A DNA stretch of 64,000 nucleotides, from NCBI RefSeq assembly GCF_034439435.1, contig NZ_JAPCKJ010000004.1, positions 398,977 through 462,976 of the forward strand, given 5' to 3'. Origin of the DNA: Sarcina sp034439435 (GTDB lineage Bacteria; Bacillota; Clostridia; Clostridiales; Clostridiaceae). Every line of letters starts with the position of its first letter. Position 1 is the first letter of the stretch. The notes under the pieces were generated by a model. It did no database searches and was not told the origin of the DNA. It worked only from the letters and a program-made list of their open reading frames with translations. Positions 42,965-50,890 of the stretch are shown here, in pieces. Position numbers and translations under genes: made by a program.

Positions 42965-43993
42965 GTGAAATTAATGTCGCAAGGCAAACATACAAAAAAC
43001 AATAATCCTAATAACAGTAATACACCTAAGAAAAAAAATAAACTTAAAGTGATAATATTGACTCTATTTTTCGTATTACTTGTAAGTATAGGATTAGGTG
43101 CTACATATGTATATTCAACATTAAATAAAATGGACATAAAAAAAATAGCTCAAGACGATGATTCTTTAGGTATTGATAAAGATAATAAGGACTTATTCCA
43201 AGATGGTATATTAAATATCGCTCTTTTTGGAGTAGATAGTAGAGATCATAATGATGTTGGACGTTCTGATGCAATAATGATAGCTACAATAGATACTAAA
43301 CATAATAAAATAAAACTTACTTCTCTTATGAGAGATAGTTATGTTGAGGTTGATGGTCATGGAAAAACTAAATTAACACATGCTTATGCTTATGGCGGTC
43401 CTACTTTAGCATTAAAAACAATAAATGAAAACTTCGGACTTAATGTAAAAGATTATGTAACTGTTAACTTTGATAACTTAGCTAAGATAATAGATGATAT
43501 CGGCGGAGTTTCAATCAATATAAAACCTTATGAAGTTAACGAAGTTAATAAATACGTTGAAAATGTTGCACAAATAACTGGCACAGAATATAAACCTGTT
43601 CATGAAGGTGAACAAGTATTAAATGGTACTCAAGCTGTTGGATACGCAAGAGTTCGTTATGTCGGTGATGGAGATTATGAAAGAACTGAAAGACAAAGAA
43701 ATGTTCTTGACGGAATTATAAAGAAACTTTCAACTTTAAAGGTCACTGAATATCCTGAAACAATTAATAAGCTTTTACCTTATGTTGAAACAAACTTAAC
43801 TCCATCTAAAATACTTAGCGTAGCTACATCAGTGGCTTCAACTGGTATTCCTCCAGTAGAAAATATGCGTTTCCCTCTAGATGGATATTGTAAAGGTGAA
43901 ATGATTGATGGTGTTTGGTATCTAACATTTGATGAAACAAAAACAAAAGAACAAATACAGAACTACATCTACAAGGATGTTAATCCAAAATAA
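42965..43993 (+). CDS. LytR-CpsA-Psr (LCP) family glycopolymer ligase
   Basis: About 342 residues from GTG 42965, which has AAGGGTG 7 nt upstream; TTG 42962 and ATG 42974 are alternatives. A basic Asn/Lys-rich cytoplasmic tail (about 1-24) precedes one helix (about 26-47), then the extracytoplasmic LCP domain with GVDSRDHNDVGRSDAIMIATI, SLMRDSYVEVDGHGKTKLTHAYAYGG (in part), DDIGGVSINI and YARVRYVGDGDYERTERQRNV. Conserved arginines and aspartates bind the pyrophosphate of lipid-linked glycans. LCP enzymes attach teichoic acids or capsule to peptidoglycan. The glycan exported by the locus at 54.8-62.2 kb could be a substrate, but that is inference. Confidence 0.93.
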   Translation: MKLMSQGKHTKNNNPNNSNTPKKKNKLKVIILTLFFVLLVSIGLGATYVYSTLNKMDIKKIAQDDDSLGIDKDNKDLFQDGILNIALFGVDSRDHNDVGRSDAIMIATIDTKHNKIKLTSLMRDSYVEVDGHGKTKLTHAYAYGGPTLALKTINENFGLNVKDYVTVNFDNLAKIIDDIGGVSINIKPYEVNEVNKYVENVAQITGTEYKPVHEGEQVLNGTQAVGYARVRYVGDGDYERTERQRNVLDGIIKKLSTLKVTEYPETINKLLPYVETNLTPSKILSVATSVASTGIPPVENMRFPLDGYCKGEMIDGVWYLTFDETKTKEQIQNYIYKDVNPK

Positions 43994-44003
43994 TATGTTA
44001 ACT

Positions 44004-44045
44004 AGCTGGAAAATAATCTTAAATGATTGTTTTCTAGCTTTTTTA
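44004..44045 (+). terminator. Intrinsic terminator after the LCP gene
   Basis: AGCTGGAAAATAATC (44004-44018) pairs imperfectly with 44025-44039, followed by TTTTTT. It lies 11 nt past the stop. Confidence 0.8.
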
Positions 44046-44103
44046 CTATACATAATTAGTGATATAATTATTTTAAAATATACTACTCTGAAAGGATGAG
44101 ATT

Positions 44104-44979
44104 ATGATTTATACTCTTGAAAACGAACACTTAAAAATCTCTTTAAGTAATCATGGTGGTGAATTACATAGCATAAGAGGGAAAAAAGGTAACACTGAAT
44201 TTTTATGGTCTGGAGATGAAGCTTATTGGAAATATCATGCCCCAATACTTTTTCCTATAGTTGGTAAAGTATTTAATGGGAAATATATCGTGGATGGAAA
44301 AACTTATGAGCTTCCTCAACATGGACTAGCTAGAGTTCGTGATTTTGAAATGATAGAACAAACTAATAATTCAATTTCTTTTGAATTAAATTATTCTGAA
44401 GATACATTAAAGGTTTATCCTTTTAAATTTTCACTTATAATAAAATATACTTTAAATGACATAAATCTAAGTATTGATTATATAGTAAAAAATTTAGATG
44501 ATAAGGAAATGTATTTCTCAATTGGAGCTCATCCAGCATTCATGTGTCCTATTGAAAATGATAACTTTGATGATTACTATTTTGAATTTAACAAAAAAGA
44601 AACTGCTAATATTATGCAATTAGTTGGAGCTGGCTATTTTTCTAAAGAAGAAAAACCTTTCTTACAAAACGAAAACATAATTCCACTTTCTTTTGATTTA
44701 TTTAAAAATGATGCTTTAGTTTTTAAAAACTTAAATTCAGACAAGATTTCATTAAAATCTAAAAAGCATAATAAATACTTAGAATTTGACTTTGGTCAAT
44801 TCCCTTATTTAGGTCTATGGACAAAAGATACTGGTGCTCCTTTCATCTGTATTGAACCTTGGTTTGGACATGCAGATTTTGATGGATTCACTGGTGAATT
44901 TAAAGATAAGGCTGCAATTGAATCACTTTTACCTGGAAAAGAATTTACTTGTAATTATAATATTTCTTTCTTTGAATAA
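44104..44979 (+). CDS. Aldose 1-epimerase-like protein (LacX/GalM family)
   Basis: 291 residues. Galactose-mutarotase-type beta-sandwich: HGGELHSIRGKKGNTEFLW at the N-terminus (17-35), APILFPIVGKVFNG, HGLARVRDFEM with a catalytic-type histidine, SIGAHPAFMCP with the second histidine, and LGLWTKDTGAPFICIEPWFG with a conserved glutamate. The family interconverts alpha and beta anomers of hexoses or hexose-6-phosphates; this LacX-like subgroup has no assigned substrate. AAAGGATGAG precedes ATG 44104. It is monocistronic, ended by a strong hairpin that overlaps the stop of the convergent DUF1836 gene. Confidence 0.88.
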   Translation: MIYTLENEHLKISLSNHGGELHSIRGKKGNTEFLWSGDEAYWKYHAPILFPIVGKVFNGKYIVDGKTYELPQHGLARVRDFEMIEQTNNSISFELNYSEDTLKVYPFKFSLIIKYTLNDINLSIDYIVKNLDDKEMYFSIGAHPAFMCPIENDNFDDYYFEFNKKETANIMQLVGAGYFSKEEKPFLQNENIIPLSFDLFKNDALVFKNLNSDKISLKSKKHNKYLEFDFGQFPYLGLWTKDTGAPFICIEPWFGHADFDGFTGEFKDKAAIESLLPGKEFTCNYNISFFE

Positions 44980-44982
44980 ACA

Positions 44983-45014
44983 AAAAAAGTTGAAGCTTCG
45001 CCTTCAACTTTTTT
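44983..45014. terminator. Bidirectional terminator, aldose-epimerase/DUF1836 junction
   Basis: AAAAAAGTTGAAG (44983-44995) pairs perfectly with 45002-45014 around CTTCGC. It overlaps the last bases of the convergent DUF1836 gene. Confidence 0.9.
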
Positions 45015-45612
45015 ACTTTTCTTCCTTATGATATTCATTAACTATTTTTTGTACTACTTTCTTTACAACGCTTGCTTGTGCAATTAATGTCATAACTGTT
45101 AAGAAAGTTACTATATAGTCTCTATCTTCTTCTTTTATATCAGAAATTTTAATTATTTCTTCTATTTTGTCATTGTCTACTAATGGCATTTCTAAGAATC
45201 TTTTTATACTCTCTTCTTGTACTTCTCCAAACATCTTATAAGCCGTTTCCCAAGATATTATGTCATCGCTTCTATCATTAATATCATTAAATGCTAGAGC
45301 AAATACTTTTTTTATCTCATCGGTTTTTAGTAAGGGTCTCATATAACTTAATAAAACCAATTGAGCTAAGTGCACCTTAGTATATCCACGTTTTTTTCCA
45401 TCTTCCGGCTTTGATATTACCTCACTTTTAATATAATTTTGAACTATATTATTAGTAAATTTATCTTCCGTAAACTTGTCATTTAAATAGTCTATAACTT
45501 GTGAAAGAAACAAATCATATTTTGGCAATTCATCATAAGAAACCATACTGCTCTTTGACATTTCTTCCGCTAAAATTTTTATTTGTTCAGAATTAAAATT
45601 ATTAATATCCAT
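45013..45612 (-). CDS. DUF1836-domain protein
   Basis: 199 residues from ATG 45612 (GAGGTG just upstream); a TTG four codons earlier overlaps that ribosome site. The DUF1836 region (about 25-130) has LPKYDLFLSQVIDYLND, NYIKSEVISKPEDGKKRGYTKVHLAQLVLLSYMRPLLKTDEI (in part). The charged, helical layout resembles a MerR-like DNA-binding start followed by an effector region, and the family is often annotated as regulatory, but the function is unproven. A weakly hydrophobic stretch near the C-terminus (YIVTFLTVMTLIAQASVV) is notable. Monocistronic. Confidence 0.8.
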   Translation of the reverse strand: MDINNFNSEQIKILAEEMSKSSMVSYDELPKYDLFLSQVIDYLNDKFTEDKFTNNIVQNYIKSEVISKPEDGKKRGYTKVHLAQLVLLSYMRPLLKTDEIKKVFALAFNDINDRSDDIISWETAYKMFGEVQEESIKRFLEMPLVDNDKIEEIIKISDIKEEDRDYIVTFLTVMTLIAQASVVKKVVQKIVNEYHKEEK

Positions 45613-45624
45613 AGCACACCTCAA

Positions 45625-46260
45625 ATTTCGTTGTAAACCCTTATTATGTATTATATAGTATTTATAATCACATTACAAGTTAATACCTTCTATTTCATTC
45701 TTTCTTAACTTATTTTATAGATAAAGCATAAAAAATTATATAATAATCTATTTTAACCATATTTTACTTTTATATTTAATCCTATAAAAGTAAAATATAT
45801 TCAAATTTTTTTATAAAAATTTAAATATATTTTACTTTTCAAATCCAACTCATTTTTATAATATTCTATTTTTTTATTTTAATTCTACTTTTTCTTTTTT
45901 ATGTGAGTTTTTTTTATATTTTCTTAAATAATAATAAACAAAGTATTCACTTAATCATAGAATATTATATATAATGAATAATTTGTCATACGACATTTTT
46001 AATATTTTTTTCCAATTTTATTTTATAGGCTAATTTGATTGTATTAATTATTACTTTTTTTATAGAATTTTATATTAATATATCAAAATTTATCCTTTTA
46101 TTTAACTTTTTGTTAAATCAAAGTTAGTTTATTTATGTAAAATAAATTAATCTTTACCTTGACTTTTCAAAAAAATGGTAGTATATTGAATATATAATTG
46201 ATTGAGAATAAAAAAAATTGTAAACAAACATTTTTTTTGACAAAACATATTGACTTAATA
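45625..46260. other. Long AT-rich region upstream of abrB
   Basis: About 640 bp without a gene. It contains three arms of one motif in alternating orientation: ATATTTTACTTTT (45759-45771), AAAAGTAAAATATATT (45786-45801) and AATATATTTTACTTTT (45824-45839). The last two form a hairpin of about 26 bp. Otherwise only AT-rich sequence was seen, with no coding potential. Confidence 0.5.
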
Positions 46261-46284
46261 TGACAAGTTTGTTAATATTATAAT
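46250..46284 (+). promoter_or_regulatory. Probable abrB promoter
   Basis: TTGACT (46250-46255) and a -10-like TTAATATTATAAT region (46272-46284) precede the abrB start by about 40-75 bp. The exact -10 is ambiguous: TTAATA gives 16-bp spacing, TATAAT gives 23. Confidence 0.4.
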
Positions 46285-46290
46285 GCGTTT

Positions 46291-46297
46291 TGTCGAA
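46291..46297 (+). promoter_or_regulatory. Spo0A box in the abrB leader
   Basis: TGTCGAA is an exact match to the core 0A box. It lies between the predicted -10 and the abrB ribosome site, the position from which Spo0A~P represses abrB in Bacillus. The inference is that entry into sporulation shuts this gene down. Confidence 0.55.
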
Positions 46298-46324
46298 AGT
46301 TGTAAAATGCAAGGAGGAAGTATA

Positions 46325-46564
46325 ATGAAATCAACAGGTGTAGTAAGAAGAGTAGACGAATTAGGAAGAATAGTTATTCCTATAGAGTTAAGAAGAACAT
46401 TAGATATAGCAGAAAAAGATGCTTTAGAAATCTATGTAGATGGAGAGCAAATCATATTAAAGAAATATGAGCCAGCATGTATATTCTGCGGAGACGCTAG
46501 AGATGTTGTTAACTACAAAGGTAAAAACATCTGCCAAAAATGTTTAGATGAATTAAAAAAATAG
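46325..46564 (+). CDS. abrB: AbrB-family transition-state regulator
   Basis: 79 residues from ATG 46325, 8 nt after AAGGAGGAAG; an open frame to 46283 is only untranslated leader. The N-terminal swapped-hairpin DNA-binding domain has MKSTGVVRRVDELGRIVIP and RRTLDIAEKDALEIYVDGEQIIL. The C-terminal part has CIFC and CQKC (about residues 55-58 and 73-76), a likely zinc-binding pair common in clostridial AbrB proteins. It is a global repressor of stationary-phase and sporulation genes. The convergent rsmI-trmN6 pair beside it repeats the gene order around abrB in Bacillus subtilis. Confidence 0.95.
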   Translation: MKSTGVVRRVDELGRIVIPIELRRTLDIAEKDALEIYVDGEQIILKKYEPACIFCGDARDVVNYKGKNICQKCLDELKK

Positions 46565-46627
46565 TAATTAACTTATTTATATAAATAATTAATTAACCAT
46601 TTTAACCCTAACCAATAATAATTTTTT

Positions 46628-46651
46628 AACACTATATCCCCTTATAGTGTT
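46628..46651 (+). ncRNA. C-rich-loop hairpin 1 behind abrB
   Basis: AACACTATA (46628-46636) pairs with TATAGTGTT (46643-46651), exposing the loop TCCCCT. It sits immediately before a second hairpin with the loop ATCCCC. Exposed UCCCC loops are typical of Gram-positive small RNAs that pair with ribosome-binding sites. It may simply be part of the abrB 3' end. Confidence 0.35.
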
Positions 46652-46691
46652 AAAGCACTTCATAATCCCCTATGAAGTGCTTTATTTTTTT
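46652..46691 (+). terminator. Intrinsic terminator of abrB (C-rich loop 2)
   Basis: AAAGCACTTCATA (46652-46664) pairs perfectly with 46671-46683 around ATCCCC, followed by ATTTTTTT. It probably ends abrB transcription. On the other strand it can also serve rsmI. Confidence 0.85.
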
Positions 46692-46703
46692 ATTTTATAA
46701 TAC

Positions 46704-47546
46704 TTATATATTTAACGAGAATTTATAGATTTCTGATTTTGCAACTCCTCTATCTTTTGCTACTTGCTTTATAGCATCCTTTTTCTTCATTCCCTCATTA
46801 TCTATGTAGTGGATTATATGCTCCTCAATTGACATATTACTCCACTTAGCATTATTCTCTTCTTCAATTTCTTCATCTGATTTTCCTGATATTACACAAA
46901 CAAATTCACCCTTAGGGGAATTCTCTTCAAAGTGAAATTTTGCTTCTTCCATAGTTCCTCTAAATATTTCTTCGTGAAGTTTAGTTAACTCTCTACACAC
47001 TGCTATATTTCTATTTCCTAATCCTTCTTTTAAAGTATCTATTGTATCTAAAATTCTGTATGGTGATTCATATATTATTATTGTTTCAGTTCTATCCTTT
47101 ATATCTTCAATGAAAGCCTTTTTCTCTTTATTCTCTCTAGGGAAAAATCCTTTGAACATAAATTTAGTTGTGTCTAATCCTGAGTATATTAAAGCTGTGG
47201 TAAAGGCAGTTGCTCCTGGTAATACCTCAAATTCTATCCCCTCAGCTATGCACTTTTCAACAACTACACTTCCTGGATCTGATATTCCTGGAGTTCCAGC
47301 ATCACTTACTATAGCTACAGAAACACCTTCTTTAACTCTTCTAAGTATCTCATCACCTTTTCCTTGTTCATTATGCTTATGATAGCTCATTAAAGGCTTT
47401 TTTATTTCAAAATGATTTAAAAGCTTAAGTGTTTGTCTTGTATCTTCAGCTGCTATTAAATCAACATTTTTTAAAACTTCTAAAGCTCTTAAAGTTATAT
47501 CTCCTAAATTCCCTATAGGAGTTGGTACTAAATAAATCTTACTCAT
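46704..47546 (-). CDS. rsmI: 16S rRNA (cytidine(1402)-2'-O)-methyltransferase
   Basis: 280 residues from ATG 47546; the frame is open further but runs into trmN6. The tetrapyrrole-methylase fold is clear: IYLVPTPIGNLGDITLRALEVL at the N-terminus (in part), AAEDTRQTLKLLNHFEI, SDAGTPGISDPGSVVV (SAM site, about 78-93), and LPGATAFTTALIYSGL. It methylates the 2'-OH of C1402 in the ribosomal P-site. It begins 1-2 nt after the upstream methyltransferase stop, so the two are translationally coupled. It is convergent with abrB. Confidence 0.95.
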   Translation of the reverse strand: MSKIYLVPTPIGNLGDITLRALEVLKNVDLIAAEDTRQTLKLLNHFEIKKPLMSYHKHNEQGKGDEILRRVKEGVSVAIVSDAGTPGISDPGSVVVEKCIAEGIEFEVLPGATAFTTALIYSGLDTTKFMFKGFFPRENKEKKAFIEDIKDRTETIIIYESPYRILDTIDTLKEGLGNRNIAVCRELTKLHEEIFRGTMEEAKFHFEENSPKGEFVCVISGKSDEEIEEENNAKWSNMSIEEHIIHYIDNEGMKKKDAIKQVAKDRGVAKSEIYKFSLNI

Positions 47547-47547
47547 T

Positions 47548-48318
47548 TTATTTGCTCTCCCTTCCATATATTCTGTCTATCTCTTCACTATATCCACCTT
47601 CATCTTTATAAACATATAAAGGTGGTTCCCATTTTAAGAAGGCTCCTCCATCTCTTTGTCCTTCTACTAATACAATATTAGCCGCTTTTTTAGTATTTGG
47701 ATGAATCATTCTAACTCTCTTAGGCTCTATTTTATATTTTCTCATTAAACAGAATATATCTGCTAATCTTTCTGGTCTATGTACCATATAAAGTCTACCA
47801 TTATCTTTTAAGAATCTTCTACTTGCCGCTATAACATCCTCTAAATTACACATTATTTCATGCCTAGCTATAGCAAGTTTATCTTCTGGATTAACAATTC
47901 CAGCATTACTTAATTTATATGGCGGATTGACAGTAACCACATCAAATTTAGGTAATGAATTACTTAAATTTTTATCTTTTAAATCTCCGCAGACAAAAGA
48001 AACCTTATCCTGTATATTATTTATAGTGGCACTTCTCCTAGCCATTTCTGCAAATTCTTCTTGAATTTCTATACCAACTACTTCTTTAGGATTTTTCTTA
48101 CCATAAATAACAAAAGGAATGATTCCTGTTCCTGTACATAAATCTAATACTGAATGCTTTTTATTTACATTAGCAAAATTAGCTAACAAAACAGCATCTA
48201 TTCCAAATCTAAATCCTTCTTTTTTCTGTATTATATGTAATCCATTTAACTGTAAATCATCAAGAGTTTCATCATTATTAACTAAAGTTAAATCCAACTC
48301 TCTAAAATTTTCATTCAT
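47548..48318 (-). CDS. TrmN6-type tRNA1(Val) adenine-N6 methyltransferase
   Basis: 256 residues. LQLNGLHIIQKKEGFRFGIDAVLLANFA (in part) is the family's N-terminal signature. SAM motif I is LDLCTGTGIIPFVIYGK (about 60-76) and the adenine-N6 catalytic motif is VNPPYKLSNAG (about 128-138). The family methylates A37 of tRNA-Val in Escherichia coli. In Bacillus the homologue (yabB) also precedes rsmI and abrB, so this is conserved synteny; the intervening GIY-YIG gene (yazA) of Bacillus is absent here. ATG 48318 is preceded by GGTGAG. Confidence 0.9.
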   Translation of the reverse strand: MNENFRELDLTLVNNDETLDDLQLNGLHIIQKKEGFRFGIDAVLLANFANVNKKHSVLDLCTGTGIIPFVIYGKKNPKEVVGIEIQEEFAEMARRSATINNIQDKVSFVCGDLKDKNLSNSLPKFDVVTVNPPYKLSNAGIVNPEDKLAIARHEIMCNLEDVIAASRRFLKDNGRLYMVHRPERLADIFCLMRKYKIEPKRVRMIHPNTKKAANIVLVEGQRDGGAFLKWEPPLYVYKDEGGYSEEIDRIYGRESK

Positions 48319-48627
48319 TATTCTTCACACTCACCTTTACTATATTTAAAAGTATAAATAAACACTTATTTCAACTCATATTTATATCTTTTATATTATA
48401 GCATATAGTAGTTGTCACTAATAATTTTGTTTACTATTATGCTTTACTAAAATGAGTCTTTTAATTAAGTATTTTTTAATAATAACATTAATATTATCTC
48501 TAAACAGGGAAAATAATTTCTTAATACTGATTATTTAATTTCTTAAAAATTATATTCTATAATAATTTTTAATTCTTTCTTACACTAAAAATCAACTATA
48601 ACCTTGATAAAGTTCTATAAAATAAAA
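48319..48627. other. Intergenic region upstream of trmN6
   Basis: About 310 bp of AT-rich sequence containing the trmN6 promoter. No RNA gene, repeat or coding potential was recognised. Confidence 0.45.
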
Positions 48628-48658
48628 TATGCCAAACAGAAATTATCTGTTTGGCATA
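48628..48658 (-). terminator. Intrinsic terminator after the NlpC/P60 gene
   Basis: TATGCCAAACAGA (48628-48640) pairs perfectly with 48646-48658 around a 5-nt loop; T-rich sequence follows on the minus strand. Confidence 0.85.
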
Positions 48659-48669
48659 ATAACTTACAA

Positions 48670-49989
48670 TTATAATATTCTTCTTGCAGTTGAAAAATTA
48701 TATATTGGTCCTACTACTACACCAACACCTGGTCTTGCAGCATGAATCATATTTCCATTTCCTACATATATTCCAACATGGCCTGGAGCTGATGCTGGTC
48801 CTTCAGTAAATACTAAATCACCCGGTTGTAATTGATCTCTTGAAACCTGCTTACCTTCATTTACTTGAGTATAAGTAGTTCTTGATAACCCAATACCTAA
48901 AGCATTTTTATATACATATTGAGTAAATCCTGAACAGTCAAATGAATCTGGACCTGTTGCTCCAAATACATAAGGTCTACCTATAAATTGATAAGCATAT
49001 GATATTAATGATGATGCTGCCCCTTGACTTGGAGGTGCTACTACATTTCCACCGCCTGATGAACTTCCGCTACCTGATGAGCTTCCTCCACTAGCAGTAT
49101 TTCCACCATTATTTACATTTCCACCTCTATTTGGAGTGTTTGCTGAGTTTCCTTCCGCTTGCTTTTCAGCGATTAAGTCTTTAGCTTTTTCTATAGCTTG
49201 GACTGCTTCAGCATCTACATCTGAAGTTTTTATTTGGTTTCTTAAACCTTGTAAAGCTGTCTTGGCTTGATTTAACTCATCTATAGAACTATTTGAATTA
49301 ATTTTATTTACCCAAGGCTCAATTAATTGTCTTTCTAAAGGTGCTAATTCTCCAACAACCTTTTCTTGTTCAGACTTCATTTCTTGAATAATGCCTTCTT
49401 GTTCAGCTTTCATTTTATTTAAATCATCTATTTTTGTTTGAGTTTCTGTATTAAGCTTATTTAATTCAGCAGTTTTATCTTCTAATTCTTTAACTTGGTT
49501 ATCAAGTTTCTCCTTTTCAGAAGTTAATTCATCGATAACTTGCTTATCCATACCCATTACTTTACTAATAGCTTGTGCTCTTGATAAGAAATCACTTATA
49601 CCATTAGATTCTAATAAAGCACCTAAGTAGTTTGCTTGTCCACCACTTTTATAAGTTGCTCTAATTCTTTGTCCTAAAACTTCTTGCTGTTTTTCTATTT
49701 TTTTCTTTGATTCTTCAATTTGAACTTTAACCGTTGAAATTGATTCTTCTGTTTTAGCTATTTCATCCTTATTTTTTTCAACTTGGAAAAATAAAGGCTC
49801 TATTTTAGCTGATAATCCATCTATTTTATTTTCTAACTCTCTTATCTTACTATTTATATCTGCATATTTATCTTGATTTTGTTCCATTTGTTGCTTTTGA
49901 CTATCCGTAAGTGGAGTTGCGAATACACTTTGTCCTACTCCGAATGTCATTGAAGCAGCAAGAACTATTGAAATTATTTTCTTCTTCAT
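48670..49989 (-). CDS. PcsB/CwlO-like NlpC/P60 peptidoglycan hydrolase
   Basis: 439 residues. Signal peptide (1-24, ending VFA), then a long coiled coil (about 30-250, rich in Glu, Lys, Gln and Leu heptads), a Gly/Ser/Asn linker (about 280-315) and a C-terminal NlpC/P60 domain. The catalytic cysteine is in FDCSGFTQYVY and the histidine in GHVGIYVGNG. It cleaves gamma-D-Glu-meso-Dpm-type peptide bonds in the cell wall. Coiled-coil hydrolases of this shape are kept inactive until contacted by FtsEX (PcsB in streptococci, CwlO in Bacillus), so the ftsEX genes at 26-27.6 kb are likely partners. GGGAG lies 7 nt before ATG 49989. Confidence 0.93.
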   Translation of the reverse strand: MKKKIISIVLAASMTFGVGQSVFATPLTDSQKQQMEQNQDKYADINSKIRELENKIDGLSAKIEPLFFQVEKNKDEIAKTEESISTVKVQIEESKKKIEKQQEVLGQRIRATYKSGGQANYLGALLESNGISDFLSRAQAISKVMGMDKQVIDELTSEKEKLDNQVKELEDKTAELNKLNTETQTKIDDLNKMKAEQEGIIQEMKSEQEKVVGELAPLERQLIEPWVNKINSNSSIDELNQAKTALQGLRNQIKTSDVDAEAVQAIEKAKDLIAEKQAEGNSANTPNRGGNVNNGGNTASGGSSSGSGSSSGGGNVVAPPSQGAASSLISYAYQFIGRPYVFGATGPDSFDCSGFTQYVYKNALGIGLSRTTYTQVNEGKQVSRDQLQPGDLVFTEGPASAPGHVGIYVGNGNMIHAARPGVGVVVGPIYNFSTARRIL

Positions 49990-50171
49990 ATCTACTTGCT
50001 CCCATTTAATGAAAATAGGAACTCATCCCTCCCCTATGTTAAAAGTTTTACACCTAACATTATAACATTTGAAACCTTTTTGTAACAACATAAAATTGAC
50101 ATTTCTTTGTTAAATAAACAGTTTTTTTTCACTTAATTTACAAAAAATTAACTTTAATTTACATTTATTAC

Positions 50172-50462
50172 CTATTTTATAATTTTATTGGCAATTATTT
50201 TTTGTACTATTGACCCACCTATTATAACTACCACGAAAGCTATTTTTATTGAATTTCCACTAACAAAATTATCTACCGCTCCTAAAATAGTTCCTAAAAA
50301 TCCAATAAAAATATTTCCTAAAGCATTAATTTGTATGTATTTAGCACTATATTTTCCTGTTTGATTTTCCCCATCAAATCTTTTTTTGTTTGCAAACAAT
50401 ACTATACCAACAACTATTAATAAGAAACTAGCTGCTAGCATAACAATTGAACTTATTTTCAT
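50172..50462 (-). CDS. Small membrane protein of unknown function
   Basis: 96 residues from ATG 50462 (GAGGTGG just upstream); a GTG three codons earlier overlaps the ribosome site. Three hydrophobic segments (about 4-24, 45-65 and 72-90) are separated by a charged loop containing KKRFDGENQTGKYSAKYIQ. The glycine-rich GNIFIGFLGTILGAV helix is distinctive. No family was recognised with confidence. It stands alone between the NlpC/P60 hydrolase and tRNA-Pro. Confidence 0.65.
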   Translation of the reverse strand: MKISSIVMLAASFLLIVVGIVLFANKKRFDGENQTGKYSAKYIQINALGNIFIGFLGTILGAVDNFVSGNSIKIAFVVVIIGGSIVQKIIANKIIK

Positions 50463-50567
50463 TTGTTCCACCTCATTTTTTAATTATTAAATTACTACTT
50501 AACATTATAACATCCTTATGAAAATATCATATATATTAATAAAATATAATATTTTTTTATTTTTTTG

Positions 50568-50596
50568 TTGACAACCTTATTTTTTTCTCATATAAT
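50568..50596 (+). promoter_or_regulatory. Consensus sigma-A promoter of tRNA-Pro
   Basis: TTGACA (50568-50573), a 17-bp spacer and TATAAT (50591-50596): a perfect consensus pair, 12 nt before the mature tRNA 5' end. Confidence 0.9.
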
Positions 50597-50608
50597 AGTA
50601 GATGTCGC

Positions 50609-50684
50609 CGGGGTGTGGCGCAGATGGGAGCGCGCGTGGTTTGGGACCATGAGGTCGCAGGTTCGATCCCTGTCACCCCGACCA
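50609..50684 (+). tRNA. tRNA-Pro (anticodon TGG)
   Basis: 76 nt with CCA encoded. Acceptor stem CGGGGTG (50609-50615) pairs with CACCCCG (50674-50680). The D arm carries GCGCAGATGGGAGCGC; the anticodon stem CGTGG/CCATG encloses TTTGGGA, giving anticodon TGG, which reads proline CCN codons. The T arm is GCAGG-TTCGATC-CCTGT. Discriminator A (50681) then CCA (50682-50684). It is a single-gene transcript with a consensus promoter and an immediate terminator. Confidence 0.97.
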
Positions 50685-50716
50685 AAAGGAATTGCAAAAG
50701 CAATTCCTTTTTATTT
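50684..50716 (+). terminator. Intrinsic terminator of tRNA-Pro
   Basis: AAAAGGAATTGC (50684-50695), loop AAAA, and GCAATTCCTTTT (50700-50711), followed by T-rich sequence. It abuts the tRNA CCA end. Confidence 0.9.
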
Positions 50717-50802
50717 TATATAAAATATATAATACTCTACCTAAAATATTCTCTATCTTATATTTAAGATATAGTTAGTGTATAAAATATAGCAATATAA
50801 AA

Positions 50803-50830
50803 TTCAGAGGGTATAAAATATCCCTCTGAA
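50803..50830 (-). terminator. Hairpin after the autolysin gene
   Basis: TTCAGAGGG (50803-50811) pairs with CCCTCTGAA (50822-50830), about 60 nt past the autolysin stop. The T run on the minus strand is weak. Confidence 0.55.
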
Positions 50831-50890
50831 ACAATCATAATTATATATAATAAATAAACTTATATTATTCTTTAAATTCAAAGTGAAATT

